A stretch of 61,413 bases of DNA from Clostridia bacterium (GCA_030532035.1 JAUNLX010000008.1:1-61413), one strand, 5' to 3'. Counted from the stretch's first letter, positions 36,651 to 45,836 are shown. The notes: generated by a model not told the origin, from the sequence alone. Program-made: numbers and translations.

Positions 36651-37497
36651 CTGGTCTCTCCAAACTGATTTTACCTAATTTACCATTTCTAAAATCAGAA
36701 AGTAACATCTCTGAGGCTCTAAGTGTGTCGTATTCATTTCCCTTTAATTTCATCGCTCTCTTTTCCGCTATATCAATCAAAACTTGATATGAATCTGATT
36801 TTGATGTTTCGATTTCATATTTTTGAGAAATAGCATTGGGATAATATTTTTGCAAAAAGTCCACAAGCTTATATGCTATATTTTCAATATCATATACAGT
36901 GGTAGAAACGGAACCTAAAAAGGCAAGTTTTTCTCCAGTTTCCTCGCTGTCCAGCTTTGGAGATAATATCCCCGGAGTATCTATTAAATCGACGCCAAAG
37001 GGAAGTGTTCTCAATATATTCTGTCTTGTTACCCCTGGTCTATTTTCTGTTTTTAGTGAATTTTTATTTGCAAGTCTATTTATAAGAGTTGATTTTCCAG
37101 TATTTGGAATTCCAAGTACCATAAGTGCCAATCTTGTATTGTAACTCTTGCTTTCCTGTCTTTTTTTTGCAAGGGATTTTATTAAGGAAATCAATTTTTC
37201 TCCGTCTTTTTTATTTTTTAAATTTAGTGGAATTACAAAATGATTTTCTTTTTCTAAAAATTTAACCCATTTGTCTGTAACAGAATTATCAGCTAAATCA
37301 GACTTATTTAACACAGATATCCATGTTTTGTTTTGAATTAGCTTTTTCATTTCGGGATTAGAAGTGGCAACAGGCGCTCTGGCATCTAATACTTCAATGA
37401 CTGCGTCTGCTTTTTTCAAATCTTTTTGTATATTTTTAATTCCCTTAGCCATGTGCCCTGGAAACCATTGCACAAACTGTTTTTGAAATTCCTCCAT
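36640..37497 (-). CDS. rbgA: Ribosome biogenesis GTPase RbgA/YlqF
   Basis: This 285-residue circularly permuted GTPase assists late 50S assembly. The G4 motif NKSDLAD near 63 precedes the P-loop GIPNTGKST near 126 and DTPGIL near 173. N-terminal WFPGHMAKG is typical. In order lepB-rbgA-rnhB, as in Bacillus and many clostridia. Confidence 0.96.
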   Translation of the reverse strand: MEEFQKQFVQWFPGHMAKGIKNIQKDLKKADAVIEVLDARAPVATSNPEMKKLIQNKTWISVLNKSDLADNSVTDKWVKFLEKENHFVIPLNLKNKKDGEKLISLIKSLAKKRQESKSYNTRLALMVLGIPNTGKSTLINRLANKNSLKTENRPGVTRQNILRTLPFGVDLIDTPGILSPKLDSEETGEKLAFLGSVSTTVYDIENIAYKLVDFLQKYYPNAISQKYEIETSKSDSYQVLIDIAEKRAMKLKGNEYDTLRASEMLLSDFRNGKLGKISLERPDEF

Positions 37498-38093
37498 CAG
37501 TTTTTAATAAACTCCGATTCAACTTTTTTAAATCCGTCTCTGCCGAATTTGTACTTAACTTTTCCCATAATATATTCATTTCTGATATTGCCAACCAAGG
37601 TACTTCTGGAATCTGTTGAATTTTGCCTGTTATCGCCCATAACAAAAACATATCCCTTAGGAACCTTCATAGGAAAATGGACATCGCCAGCGCCAATGGT
37701 TGGGTTGTTTATATAAGGCTCATTTAATTTTTTTCCGTCAACATAGACTGCCGCATTTTTTTCATCAATATCAATAGTCTGTCCCTCAGTAGCTATTACT
37801 CTTTTAACTAAATTTTCATGAAAATAATTCGGCTGTGAAACGACGACTATATCTCCATATGACGGCTTGTAATCTGCTTCATATTGTGAAACTAAAATCC
37901 ATTCTCCGTTATGCAAAGTAGGTTCCATTGATTGCCCACTAACACCCAAAACACGAAAAATGAACGTGAAAAAAATAGTTATTATAAAAACCGCAGTTAT
38001 TAAAACTCCAACACCCTCATATATGTTTGAATGAAAACTTGTTATTTTTTTGTTTTTTTTATTTTTATTTATCGATTTTTTAGTATCTTGCAT
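37497..38093 (-). CDS. lepB: Signal peptidase I
   Basis: This 198-residue membrane protease cleaves export signal peptides. A basic N-terminus is followed by one membrane segment (about 25-48), the nucleophile Ser55 in SGQSMEPTL, the general base Lys97 in [11 protein letters not shown], and [11 protein letters not shown]. The start MQDTKK follows GGAG; a longer frame exists but lacks a ribosome site. First gene of a six-gene operon. Confidence 0.95.
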   Translation of the reverse strand: MQDTKKSINKNKKNKKITSFHSNIYEGVGVLITAVFIITIFFTFIFRVLGVSGQSMEPTLHNGEWILVSQYEADYKPSYGDIVVVSQPNYFHENLVKRVIATEGQTIDIDEKNAAVYVDGKKLNEPYINNPTIGAGDVHFPMKVPKGYVFVMGDNRQNSTDSRSTLVGNIRNEYIMGKVKYKFGRDGFKKVESEFIKN

Positions 38094-38173
38094 ATTACAC
38101 TCCAAATATTTTCTAAATATAAGAAAATTCAAAAAATATTATACATTACTTGTGATTTTATTACCACTGAATT

Positions 38174-38268
38174 ATCACCCTCTGGCGAGGGTGATTTGGA
38201 AATAATATTATATTTTAGGTTTTATTGTTCAACTAAATTGAATAACCACCCTCTGACGAGGGTGATTA
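38174..38268. repeat. Pair of TGGC/TGAC-loop hairpins
   Basis: Copy one: ATCACCCTC-TGGC-GAGGGTGAT (9-bp stem, 38174-38195). Copy two: CACCCTC-TGAC-GAGGGTG with a flanking 3-bp extension (38243-38268). The loop position and stem layout match the array at 21871, although stems differ. They lie between the divergent lepB and fprA genes, an unusual place for terminators. Confidence 0.8.
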
Positions 38269-38381
38269 GTTACAGCATTTACAGACATCAACACGCTTTT
38301 TGATAGAATTTACTATTTTTAATTGTGTTTTTTATAATCTGATGTTAAACTTATAAGAAGTAAAAAAATAAGGAGGATATT

Positions 38382-39581
38382 GTGTATAACATTAAAAATG
38401 TTACAGAAGATACTTTCTGGATTGGCGTAGAAGACAAGAAAATAGGTTTATTTGAAAATGTTTTTCCAGTTCCAGATGGAATTTCATATAATTCATACTT
38501 TGTTGACGACGAAAAAACTGTGTTGATAGACACTTCCGATAAGGCTATAGCAGATTTATTCTTCCAAAACTTAGATCATGTATTAAACGGAAGAAAACTC
38601 GATTATTTGATTATTAATCACATGGAGCCTGATCACTGTGCTTTAATCGGGGAAGTTTGTGCTAAACACCCCGATGTAGAAATAGTTTGTAATAAAAAGG
38701 CAGAAAATTTAATTCATCAATTCTTTGAAGATCTCGATGTTAAAATTAAAATCATCAATGAGGGAGATACCTTAAATACAGGCAAACACGAATTTGTTTT
38801 TTATATGGCTCCCATGGTACATTGGCCGGAAACAATTGTAACTTACGATAAGACAACTAAAGCTCTTTATTCAGGTGACGCCTTTGGTATTTTTGGTGGT
38901 CTTAACGGAGATATATTTGCAAATCCCGATAGATTTGAAGATTCTTGGTTGCCAAATGCAAGAAGATATTATTCAAATATTGTTGGAAAATATGGTATGC
39001 AGGTACAAAATCTTCTTAAAAAAGCTGCAAATTTAGATATTGATATGCTCTGTCCTCTCCATGGACCCGTTATAAATGAAAATTTAGAAAAATATATAGA
39101 AAAATATGATTTGTGGAGCAGATTTGAACCCGAAGAGAAATCTTGTTGTATAGCTTATGCTTCAGTTTATGGTCATACCGAAAATGTATGTAATATTTTA
39201 GCTGCAAAACTTGAAGAAAGAGGAGTTCGAAATATACAGATGTATGATGTATCCAGAATTGATCATTCGTATATTTTGTCAGATATTTTCTATGCTTCAA
39301 ACTTGATTTTAGCTTCCATAACTTACAACAATGGACTTTTTGCTAAAATGGATGAACTTCTTGCACATATCACAACTCATAACATTCAAAATAGAACTGT
39401 TACAATAATTGAAAATGGTTCTTGGGTACCTCAAGCTGGCAAAAAAATTGAAGAATTGCTTTCAGATCTTAAAAACCTTACCTTTACTGAAACAAAACTC
39501 ACAATTAAATCGGCGTTGAAAAAAGATCAACTTGAAATTTTAGATAAAATTGCAGATGAAATCTACGCCTCAATGAAATAA
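38382..39581 (+). CDS. fprA: Flavodiiron protein FprA
   Basis: This 399-residue A-type flavoprotein reduces O2 or NO to water or N2O. The N-terminal metallo-lactamase-like domain has the diiron ligands H80, E82, D84, H147, D166 and H227. The C-terminal flavodoxin domain (from about 250) binds FMN. The start is GTG after AGGAGG. Its usual electron donor, the flavin reductase-rubredoxin fusion Hrb, is coded 5 kb downstream on the other strand. It has its own terminator. Confidence 0.96.
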   Translation: MYNIKNVTEDTFWIGVEDKKIGLFENVFPVPDGISYNSYFVDDEKTVLIDTSDKAIADLFFQNLDHVLNGRKLDYLIINHMEPDHCALIGEVCAKHPDVEIVCNKKAENLIHQFFEDLDVKIKIINEGDTLNTGKHEFVFYMAPMVHWPETIVTYDKTTKALYSGDAFGIFGGLNGDIFANPDRFEDSWLPNARRYYSNIVGKYGMQVQNLLKKAANLDIDMLCPLHGPVINENLEKYIEKYDLWSRFEPEEKSCCIAYASVYGHTENVCNILAAKLEERGVRNIQMYDVSRIDHSYILSDIFYASNLILASITYNNGLFAKMDELLAHITTHNIQNRTVTIIENGSWVPQAGKKIEELLSDLKNLTFTETKLTIKSALKKDQLEILDKIADEIYASMK

Positions 39582-39596
39582 ATTTTTTTCAATTGC

Positions 39597-39629
39597 AAAG
39601 CATCACGACTTAAATCGTGGTGCTTTTTT
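39597..39629 (+). terminator. Terminator of fprA
   Basis: AAGCATCACGA/TCGTGGTGCTT stem (one G-T pair), then TTTTTT. Confidence 0.9.
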
Positions 39630-39710
39630 ATATTCTCTTTATATTTAAGAAAAAATGTCAATCCCCTATTATCAAGCTTTTAGAGAGAAGAAAAAACTTT
39701 ACTAAAAAGC

Positions 39711-39739
39711 TTGACAAATTTACATTTATTAATTAGAAT
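39711..39739 (+). promoter_or_regulatory. Promoter of feo operon
   Basis: TTGACA (39711-39716), 17 bases, TAGAAT (39734-39739). It lies just upstream of an inverted repeat. Confidence 0.85.
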
Positions 39740-39748
39740 ACATTTGAA

Positions 39749-39764
39749 GTTAGATGAGACTAAC
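39749..39764. promoter_or_regulatory. Operator candidate before feoA
   Basis: GTTAG-ATGAGA-CTAAC begins about three bases after the predicted transcription start. Position downstream of the -10 suits a repressor. The half-site GTTAG/CTAAC resembles DtxR/IdeR-type iron boxes, though spacing differs. Confidence 0.5.
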
Positions 39765-39783
39765 ATATAGGAGATGATAGATT

Positions 39784-39996
39784 ATGTTGCCACTATCTCT
39801 TGCAGATATAGGAACTGATTACATAGTAAAAAAAATTGGTGGAAATGACAAAGTCAAAAAAAGACTTACCGACTTGGGATTTACTGTCGGTGGACATGTA
39901 ACTGTTGTGTCTGCCTTTGGCGAAAATATTATCGTCAACATACGAGAAAGCCGAGTTGGCATAGACAAAGAAATTGCTCGAAAAATTTTTGTTTGA
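39784..39996 (+). CDS. feoA: FeoA family protein, first copy
   Basis: This 70-residue SH3-like protein assists ferrous iron uptake by FeoB. It has the pattern KKRLTDLGFTVGGHVTVV and ESRVGIDKEIARKIFV. It is followed 19 bp later by a second FeoA, so the operon holds two distinct FeoA paralogs. Confidence 0.93.
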   Translation: MLPLSLADIGTDYIVKKIGGNDKVKKRLTDLGFTVGGHVTVVSAFGENIIVNIRESRVGIDKEIARKIFV

Positions 39997-40015
39997 CAAA
40001 TAGAAAGGGAAAAAT

Positions 40016-40240
40016 ATGACACTTAGCGATGTAAAAATTGGCGAAACCGTAGTTGTAAAAAAAATAAACGGCGCAGGCGCAATTAAAAGAAGAATTATGG
40101 ATATGGGAATTACAAAGGGTGTTTCTATTTTTGTTAGAAAACCTGCTCCCCTTGGTGATCCCTTAGAATTGCAAGTTAGAGGTTATGAGCTCTCGCTTAG
40201 ACGAGATGACGCAAAAATTATTGAAGTGGAGTATGAATAA
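40016..40240 (+). CDS. feoA: FeoA family protein, second copy
   Basis: This 74-residue FeoA homolog has RRIMDMGITKGVSIFVRKPAPLGDPLELQVRGYELSLR spread over residues 25-62, with the canonical GDP-x-x-L-Q-V-R-G-Y-x-L-x-L-R. This is the more classic copy. It starts after AAAGGGA, 6 bp before feoB. Confidence 0.95.
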   Translation: MTLSDVKIGETVVVKKINGAGAIKRRIMDMGITKGVSIFVRKPAPLGDPLELQVRGYELSLRRDDAKIIEVEYE

Positions 40241-40246
40241 AAGCAT

Positions 40247-42646
40247 ATGGAAATTAAAGTAGCACTTGCTGGAAATCCCAATAGTGGAAAAACTACACTT
40301 TTCAACAAACTAACAGGCTCGAACCAATATATTGGAAATTGGCCTGGAGTTACCGTAGAAAAAAAAGAGGGTAAAATCAAAGACGATAAAGAAATTACTA
40401 TAACTGATTTACCTGGAATTTATTCTCTCTCTCCATATACACTTGAAGAAGTTGTTGCGAGAGATTATTTATTGGATGAAAATCCAGATGCCATTATAAA
40501 CATTGTAGACGGCACAAATTTAGAGAGAAATTTATATTTGACTACACAACTTATTGAACTTGGAATTCCCGTTGTTGTAGCTATAAATATGTATGATGTC
40601 GTAGAAAAAAATAAAGACAAGATAAATATAAATGCCCTATCAAAGCAACTGGATTGCGAAGTTATACCAATTTCCGCTCTCAAAGGAAAAGGTATAGATA
40701 AACTTATGACTGCTGTAAAAAATGTTGCCAAAAACGGCAGAAAAGTTCCAGTGTCTACTTTTTCAGGTACTGTTGAACATGCTTTGGCTCACATAGAAGA
40801 AGCTGTTATACATGATATGGATCCGTCCAAACAACGCTGGTATTCAATTAAAATTTTTGAAAGAGATGAAAAAGTTCTTAAATTTCTAAATATCAATTCA
40901 GAGATTTTAAATCATATTGAAAAAGATATACAGAAAGTTGAAGAAGAACTGGACGATGATTCGGAAAGTATTATAACCAACGAAAGATATATTTATATTT
41001 CAGAACTGCTTAGAAGTGTATATGTCAAAAAGCGTACAGGAAGTCTTTCTGTATCTGACAAAATAGACCGAATTGTCACAAACAGATGGCTTGGGCTTCC
41101 AATTTTCATTCTTATAATGTTTCTCGTCTATTATATTTCTATATCTACGGTAGGTGCTTTTGCTACAAATTGGGCAAATGACGGATTGTTTGGAGAGGGT
41201 TACCATCTCTTTGGTATAGGCACAAAAGAATATGAATCTAAAATGGACGAGTTTTCTGAAAAATTTATTTTTACCGAAGAGCTGACAAATACTGTAAAAA
41301 AAGCCGATGAAGCTAATGTAATTGGCGCAGATAAAATATTAAAATCTATACAAAACAAAGATTTTAGAGAATTTGAAGAAGCTTACTCCACTTATTCAGA
41401 CGAACTTACAGAAAAAGGATTTGATATTTCTAAAACTGTCGATACAGCATTAGAAAGAGAAGATGTCCCCGTCACTGAAAATTTTGGTATTTGGGTTCCG
41501 GGAGTGCCAGTATTAGTTGAAAAAGGGCTCGATAAAATAAATACGGCAGATTGGCTAAAGAGCCTTATAATCGACGGTATTATCGCAGGTGTCGGTGGGG
41601 TTTTAGGTTTTTTACCACAAATGTTTGTTCTCTTTATCTTGCTTGGACTATTAGAGGGTTCAGGATATATGGCGAGAATCGCCTTTATTCTCGATAGAAT
41701 TTTCCGAAAATTTGGATTGTCTGGAAAATCTTTTATACCCATGCTAATTTCTACTGGTTGCGCTGTTCCCGGAATTATGGCTTCCAGAACTATTGAAAAT
41801 GAAAAAGATCGTCGTATGACAATTATTACAACAAGCTTTATGCCCTGTGGTGCAAAGCTTCCAATAATTGCTCTTATTGCGTCGGCTCTTTTCGACGGTA
41901 AATGGTGGGTTGCGCCGAGCGCATATTTTCTTGGTATCATTTCAATTATAGTATCTGGAATAATACTCAAAAAGACTAAAATGTTTTCAGGAGACCCCGC
42001 CCCCTTTGTAATGGAGCTTCCCTCATATCATTTACCAACTTTTAAAAATGTAATGACTCGTGTTTGGGAAAGGATTTCTTCTTTTATTAAAAGAGCTGGA
42101 ACAGTTATTTTAATTTCGTCAATAATTATTTGGCTTGGTTCCAAACTTGGAATAGTAAACGGTTCCTTTGCTTTTGATCCTAATATGGACCTTGAAGTCA
42201 GTATTTTAGGATATATTGGAAAAGCTATTTCCTTTGTATTCATTCCACTCGGCTTTGCAAACATAAAGGCTGCGGTTGCAACAATGATGGGATTTGTTGC
42301 CAAAGAAGAAGTTGTTGCCGTATTCGGAGTTTTAGATTTTAACGGAATGACTCCACTTGCAGCATATTCTTTCCTAACTTTCAATTTGCTCTGTGCACCC
42401 TGTTTTGCCGCTATTGGTGCTATAAGAAGAGAAATGAACAGTAAAAAATGGACTCTATTTGCAGTCGCATATCAAACTGTATTTGCATATGCCGTTTCGC
42501 TGATGATTTACCAATTCGGGCAAGCCTTTTCTAAAAATTTAAATATTGCTGGATTAGTTGCGGCAATTATAACTTTAGGCACTATAATTTACTTGCTTTT
42601 GCGTCCACAAAAAAAGAATAAGTCGCCCGAAAAAATTAAAGTTTAA
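40247..42646 (+). CDS. feoB: Ferrous iron transporter FeoB
   Basis: This 799-residue transporter has an N-terminal cytosolic G-protein domain (G1 GNPNSGKTT at 8-16, G3 DLPGIYS near 53, NMYD near 119), a helical GDI region, and a membrane domain with GSGYMAR, STGCAVPGIMASR and CGAKLP motifs carrying the conserved Cys residues. A roughly 80-residue insert lies between the first two membrane segments, as in other clostridial FeoB. It imports Fe2+ under anaerobic conditions. Confidence 0.98.
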   Translation: MEIKVALAGNPNSGKTTLFNKLTGSNQYIGNWPGVTVEKKEGKIKDDKEITITDLPGIYSLSPYTLEEVVARDYLLDENPDAIINIVDGTNLERNLYLTTQLIELGIPVVVAINMYDVVEKNKDKININALSKQLDCEVIPISALKGKGIDKLMTAVKNVAKNGRKVPVSTFSGTVEHALAHIEEAVIHDMDPSKQRWYSIKIFERDEKVLKFLNINSEILNHIEKDIQKVEEELDDDSESIITNERYIYISELLRSVYVKKRTGSLSVSDKIDRIVTNRWLGLPIFILIMFLVYYISISTVGAFATNWANDGLFGEGYHLFGIGTKEYESKMDEFSEKFIFTEELTNTVKKADEANVIGADKILKSIQNKDFREFEEAYSTYSDELTEKGFDISKTVDTALEREDVPVTENFGIWVPGVPVLVEKGLDKINTADWLKSLIIDGIIAGVGGVLGFLPQMFVLFILLGLLEGSGYMARIAFILDRIFRKFGLSGKSFIPMLISTGCAVPGIMASRTIENEKDRRMTIITTSFMPCGAKLPIIALIASALFDGKWWVAPSAYFLGIISIIVSGIILKKTKMFSGDPAPFVMELPSYHLPTFKNVMTRVWERISSFIKRAGTVILISSIIIWLGSKLGIVNGSFAFDPNMDLEVSILGYIGKAISFVFIPLGFANIKAAVATMMGFVAKEEVVAVFGVLDFNGMTPLAAYSFLTFNLLCAPCFAAIGAIRREMNSKKWTLFAVAYQTVFAYAVSLMIYQFGQAFSKNLNIAGLVAAIITLGTIIYLLLRPQKKNKSPEKIKV

Positions 42647-42662
42647 GAAAAAGGTGATTTTA

Positions 42663-42860
42663 ATGGATTATTTAGGAACTATTGTTGTTGCAATTATAGT
42701 ATTCAGTCTTGTTTTGTCAGTTGTAATATATATGATAAAACAACATAAAAATCAAAAAAATTCCTGTTGTGGCGGTTGTGCAGGTTGCCCCATGGCAAAT
42801 AGTTGTCATAAATATGATGAAACGGAAAAGAACAAGGCTTCCAACAACAAGAAAAAATAG
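42663..42860 (+). CDS. FeoB-associated Cys-rich membrane protein
   Basis: This 65-residue protein has one N-terminal membrane helix (about 5-25) and then five cysteines at 35, 36, 39, 42 and 48 (CCGGCAGCP, NSCHK), followed by a Lys-rich tail. This small family follows feoB in Firmicutes and may replace FeoC. The start after AAGGTG was chosen over the in-frame GTG at 42654. Confidence 0.93.
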   Translation: MDYLGTIVVAIIVFSLVLSVVIYMIKQHKNQKNSCCGGCAGCPMANSCHKYDETEKNKASNNKKK

Positions 42861-42864
42861 TATT

Positions 42865-42903
42865 AAAATAAAGCGTCTGATAATACAGACGCTTTTATTT
42901 TTC
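42865..42903 (+). terminator. Terminator of feo operon
   Basis: AAGCGTCTG/CAGACGCTT stem with six-base loop, then TTATTTTT. Confidence 0.88.
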
Positions 42904-42970
42904 TTAATCTGAAAAAATTGGATATTGAGTTTTTATAATTATCTGAGATTTTTTATAAAATCAAAGTTAT

Positions 42971-43001
42971 AAAAAAACACTCGAGAACATTCTCGAGTGT
43001 T
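42971..43001 (-). terminator. Terminator of hrb-rbr-dfx-rubredoxin operon
   Basis: AACACTCGAGAA/TTCTCGAGTGTT 12-bp stem followed by T-run on the minus strand. Confidence 0.9.
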
Positions 43002-43015
43002 AAAATCAAAACATA

Positions 43016-43171
43016 TTATGCTTTTGAAAATTGATCTTTGGTTGCACCACAAAGCGGGCAAACAAAATCATCGGGTAAATCTTCCCATTTTGTTCCTGGA
43101 GCTATTCCGTTATCTGGATCTCCAGCTGCTTCGTCATACTGATATCCGCAAATATTGCATACATATACCAT
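43016..43171 (-). CDS. Rubredoxin, second copy
   Basis: This 51-residue rubredoxin has cysteines 5, 8, 38 and 41 with [15 protein letters not shown] and [10 protein letters not shown]. The start MVYVCN follows AAGGAG, and it lies 14 bp after desulfoferrodoxin, for which it is the usual electron donor. It is distinct from the Hcp-linked rubredoxin at 17155. Confidence 0.95.
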   Translation of the reverse strand: MVYVCNICGYQYDEAAGDPDNGIAPGTKWEDLPDDFVCPLCGATKDQFSKA

Positions 43172-43185
43172 AGCAGTTTCTCCTT

Positions 43186-43563
43186 TTATTGTTTTTTCCA
43201 AAGTCCATGGAGGTTGCAGTATTCATAAGCAGCCACCAATTTATCGTCGTCAGCAAGTGCAAATTTTGCATAGGGTTTTTCACCAGGTTGCAGACGAGCT
43301 GTTTGAACTGTTTTTTCAGTTTCAATAGTGATGAATTGAATATAGTGTTCTTCCACCATAGGATGTTCAACTTCGCCAACAGTAACTTCAACGATATTTC
43401 CATTAACTTCTACTACTGGAACGTGTTTTTCTTGAGCTGCATCTGTAGTATTTGCATTGAGTAAAGTCATTTCTTGTCCACAGCATACGAGCGGTACTTT
43501 ACTGTCTACAATTTTTACAGCAATATTTCCGCAAACTTCGCATTTAAAAAACTCAAGTTTCAT
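43186..43563 (-). CDS. dfx: Desulfoferrodoxin (superoxide reductase)
   Basis: This 125-residue 2Fe superoxide reductase has an N-terminal desulforedoxin centre (Cys 8, 11, 27, 28) and a C-terminal active centre with H47, H67, H73, C116 and H119 and the E-K pair at 45-46. It reduces superoxide to peroxide without making O2. It is co-transcribed with rubrerythrin, which removes the peroxide, and rubredoxin. Confidence 0.97.
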   Translation of the reverse strand: MKLEFFKCEVCGNIAVKIVDSKVPLVCCGQEMTLLNANTTDAAQEKHVPVVEVNGNIVEVTVGEVEHPMVEEHYIQFITIETEKTVQTARLQPGEKPYAKFALADDDKLVAAYEYCNLHGLWKKQ

Positions 43564-43597
43564 AATATCAACTCCTTAATATTTGATAATGGCTGAA

Positions 43598-44137
43598 TTA
43601 ATAGTTTTCAGCTTTAATCATAAAGTAAGCTTTTGGATGTTCACATACAGGGCATACTTCCGGAGCTTTCTTTCCAATATAAATATGTCCGCAGTTATCA
43701 CATTGCCAAATTGTGTCGCCTTCTCTTGAGAATACAAGTCCACCCTCAATATTTTCAAGCAATTGCTTATATCTTTCTTCGTGATGTTTTTCAATTGCAG
43801 CAACGCCTTCAAAGAGTGCAGCTATGTCATTGAAGCCCTCTTCTCTTGCAATTTCAGCAAATCCAGGATACATATCTGTCCACTCATAGTGTTCTCCAGA
43901 TACTCCATCTTCAAGGTTAACAGTAGTTGTGGGAATACCACCTTCATGTAATTTCTTAAACCAAATTTTTGCGTGTTCTTTTTCGTTTCTTGAGGTTTCT
44001 TCGAAAATCTTGGATATTTGAACATATCCGTCTTTCTTTGCCTGTGAAGCATAGTATTGATATTTAGTATGAGCCTGAGATTCACCTGCAAAAGCCTCTT
44101 GTAAACATTTTTCCGTTCTTGATCCTTTGAGTTCCAT
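43598..44137 (-). CDS. rbr: Rubrerythrin
   Basis: This 179-residue peroxidase has a ferritin-like diiron four-helix domain ([36 protein letters not shown]) and a C-terminal rubredoxin domain ([19 protein letters not shown]). It reduces hydrogen peroxide with electrons via rubredoxin. It lies between hrb and dfx in one operon and starts after AAGGAGG. Confidence 0.97.
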   Translation of the reverse strand: MELKGSRTEKCLQEAFAGESQAHTKYQYYASQAKKDGYVQISKIFEETSRNEKEHAKIWFKKLHEGGIPTTTVNLEDGVSGEHYEWTDMYPGFAEIAREEGFNDIAALFEGVAAIEKHHEERYKQLLENIEGGLVFSREGDTIWQCDNCGHIYIGKKAPEVCPVCEHPKAYFMIKAENY

Positions 44138-44194
44138 ATTGTCCTCCTTAATTTAAATTATAAAATAAATAAATTAAATGATTTAATTTATTTT

Positions 44195-44824
44195 TCAGCC
44201 AATTCTTTCAAAATCTTCTGCACCATGTTTGCAAATCGGGCAGATAAAGTCTTTGGGTAAGTCTTCGCCCTCATATATATATCCGCAAATGGTACATCTC
44301 CAACCTTTTTTAGCACCCTTTTCTTCACTTGGTTTGCTTTCTTTTATATTTTCATGATAGTAAGCATAAGTCAAAGAGGGTTCATCGCCTATAACTTTCG
44401 CTTCAACGACCTTAGCTAAGAATAATGTATGAGTTCCCACATCTATCATATCAAAAACTTCACATGAGCAGTAAGAGTTTGTTGATTGTGTCAAATATGG
44501 TAAACCATTTTCATCGAGTTTAAAATCTTTGAAATCTTCAAATTTGTCAGTATCTCTCCCACTTTGAAAACCAAAGCGTTTGATGAGATCAAAAGAACAA
44601 GTCTCATCGAGCATAGAAACATTAAACTTCTTAGTTCTGTAAATAAGTTCATGCGTATAATTCAATTTATTAATTGTAATTAGCGCAATGGGACCTTTTG
44701 TAGACGCCATAGCAAAGGTGTTGTTTACAAAAGCATTGTGTTTGTCTTTGTCGTTTGACGAAACTATATAAAGTCCGTATCCAATTTTGTGTAAAGCCTT
44801 ATTATCGACCTTATTATCGCTCAT
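44195..44824 (-). CDS. hrb: Flavin reductase-rubredoxin fusion (Hrb)
   Basis: This 209-residue protein has an N-terminal flavin reductase-like FMN-binding domain (1-155) and a C-terminal rubredoxin domain with Cys 177, 180, 195 and 198. This is the high-molecular-weight rubredoxin described with FprA in Moorella, where it carries electrons from NADH to FprA. Here fprA lies across the feo operon on the opposite strand. It is first gene of the PerR-box operon. Confidence 0.93.
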   Translation of the reverse strand: MSDNKVDNKALHKIGYGLYIVSSNDKDKHNAFVNNTFAMASTKGPIALITINKLNYTHELIYRTKKFNVSMLDETCSFDLIKRFGFQSGRDTDKFEDFKDFKLDENGLPYLTQSTNSYCSCEVFDMIDVGTHTLFLAKVVEAKVIGDEPSLTYAYYHENIKESKPSEEKGAKKGWRCTICGYIYEGEDLPKDFICPICKHGAEDFERIG

Positions 44825-44858
44825 TTACATGCCTCCTTTTTTTTAACAAACTAAGCTG

Positions 44859-44887
44859 ATTATAACTCATAATGATAATAATTACAA
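44859..44887 (-). promoter_or_regulatory. Promoter with PerR/Fur-like box in its spacer
   Basis: On the minus strand TTGTAA (44882-44887), 17 bases, TATAAT (44859-44864). The spacer holds TTATTATCATTATGA (44867-44881), which agrees with the PerR 7-1-7 consensus TTATAATnATTATAA at 12 of 14 fixed positions. Binding there would block the promoter of hrb-rbr-dfx-rubredoxin. Confidence 0.7.
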
Positions 44888-44969
44888 ATAAGAAAAATAA
44901 AAATTTCATATATTTTTGTAACAGCTTTATTAAATTTATTGAAAATGTTATACTTTTATGGGGGAAAAT

Positions 44970-45608
44970 ATGAGTTGTTGTTATATTGTAGGTCCTATGA
45001 ATTTTAATGTCGACGCCTTTGATAAAAAAGACGGCGACTTAATAATTGCTGCCGATGCAGGTCTGTTAAATTTAAAAAAACATAAAATCAAACCCGACTA
45101 TATTATAGGAGATTTTGATTCACTCGGAGAAACGCCAAATTTTGAAAATGTTATTTCATATCCTACTGAAAAAGACGACACCGATTTGTTTTTAGCCGTC
45201 AAAAAAGCCTTGGATTTAGGATTTAAGATTATAAAAATATATGGCGCTTTGGGTGGCAGAGTAGATCATTCTTTTGCAAATTTACAAATATTAAATTTTA
45301 TCAGAGAAAATAACGCTCATGGTTTTATAATCAGCGAAAAAGAAATCATAACTATAATAGAAAAAGAAAAAATCTTATTTGAAAAAAATTGTAGAGGTTT
45401 AATTTCAATTTTTTCCTTTACTGAAAAAGCAACTGGCGTTACTGTTGACGGGCTCAAATATAATCTTAAAAATGCAAAGTTGACTCAGTCTGTTCCCATA
45501 GGCGTGAGCAATGAATTTCAAAATAGAGCATCTACTATTTGTGTTAAAGAGGGACGCCTTTTAATAACTTTTCCAGTTAGCTGTAATTTTCAAATAAAGA
45601 CAAATTAA
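44970..45608 (+). CDS. thiN: Thiamine pyrophosphokinase
   Basis: This 212-residue enzyme makes thiamine pyrophosphate from thiamine and ATP. It shows the family pattern ADAGLLNLKKHKIKPDYIIGDFDSLGE, PTEKDDTDLFLAV and GALGGRVDHSFANLQ. The start MSCCYIV follows GGGGGAAA; an ATG at 44958 lacks a ribosome site. It lies upstream of, and outside, the TPP-riboswitch operon. Confidence 0.94.
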   Translation: MSCCYIVGPMNFNVDAFDKKDGDLIIAADAGLLNLKKHKIKPDYIIGDFDSLGETPNFENVISYPTEKDDTDLFLAVKKALDLGFKIIKIYGALGGRVDHSFANLQILNFIRENNAHGFIISEKEIITIIEKEKILFEKNCRGLISIFSFTEKATGVTVDGLKYNLKNAKLTQSVPIGVSNEFQNRASTICVKEGRLLITFPVSCNFQIKTN

Positions 45609-45756
45609 CATATTACTGTATATTTCAAAAATTTGAATAATTATTTATTGCGCAACAAAATGAAAAATATAACTGAAAACTATTTAATATTTGCATAAAA
45701 CTAAATTTTGTGCTAAATTTTATAGGAATTAAATATTAGATAAAATTTTATCTTTT

Positions 45757-45832
45757 ATGGGGAGCTGTTTGCTGAGAGTAGGTTTACAACCTTGACCCTT
45801 GACCTGATTTGGATAATGCCAACGTAGGAAAT
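45757..45832 (+). promoter_or_regulatory. TPP riboswitch (THI element)
   Basis: The conserved core is visible: GGGGAGC, GCTGAGAG, ACCCTTGACCTGATTTGG, ATAATGCCAACGTAGG. It lies just before a terminator and the thiC start, so TPP should turn the operon off. Confidence 0.96.
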
Positions 45833-45836
45833 TTGC

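Noticed and set aside
41392..41970. 192-residue minus-strand reading frame
   Set aside because: Antisense shadow in the FeoB membrane region; Ile/Pro/Ser-rich composition is the complement of a membrane protein.
42028..42384. 118-residue minus-strand reading frame
   Set aside because: Same reason as the preceding FeoB shadow.
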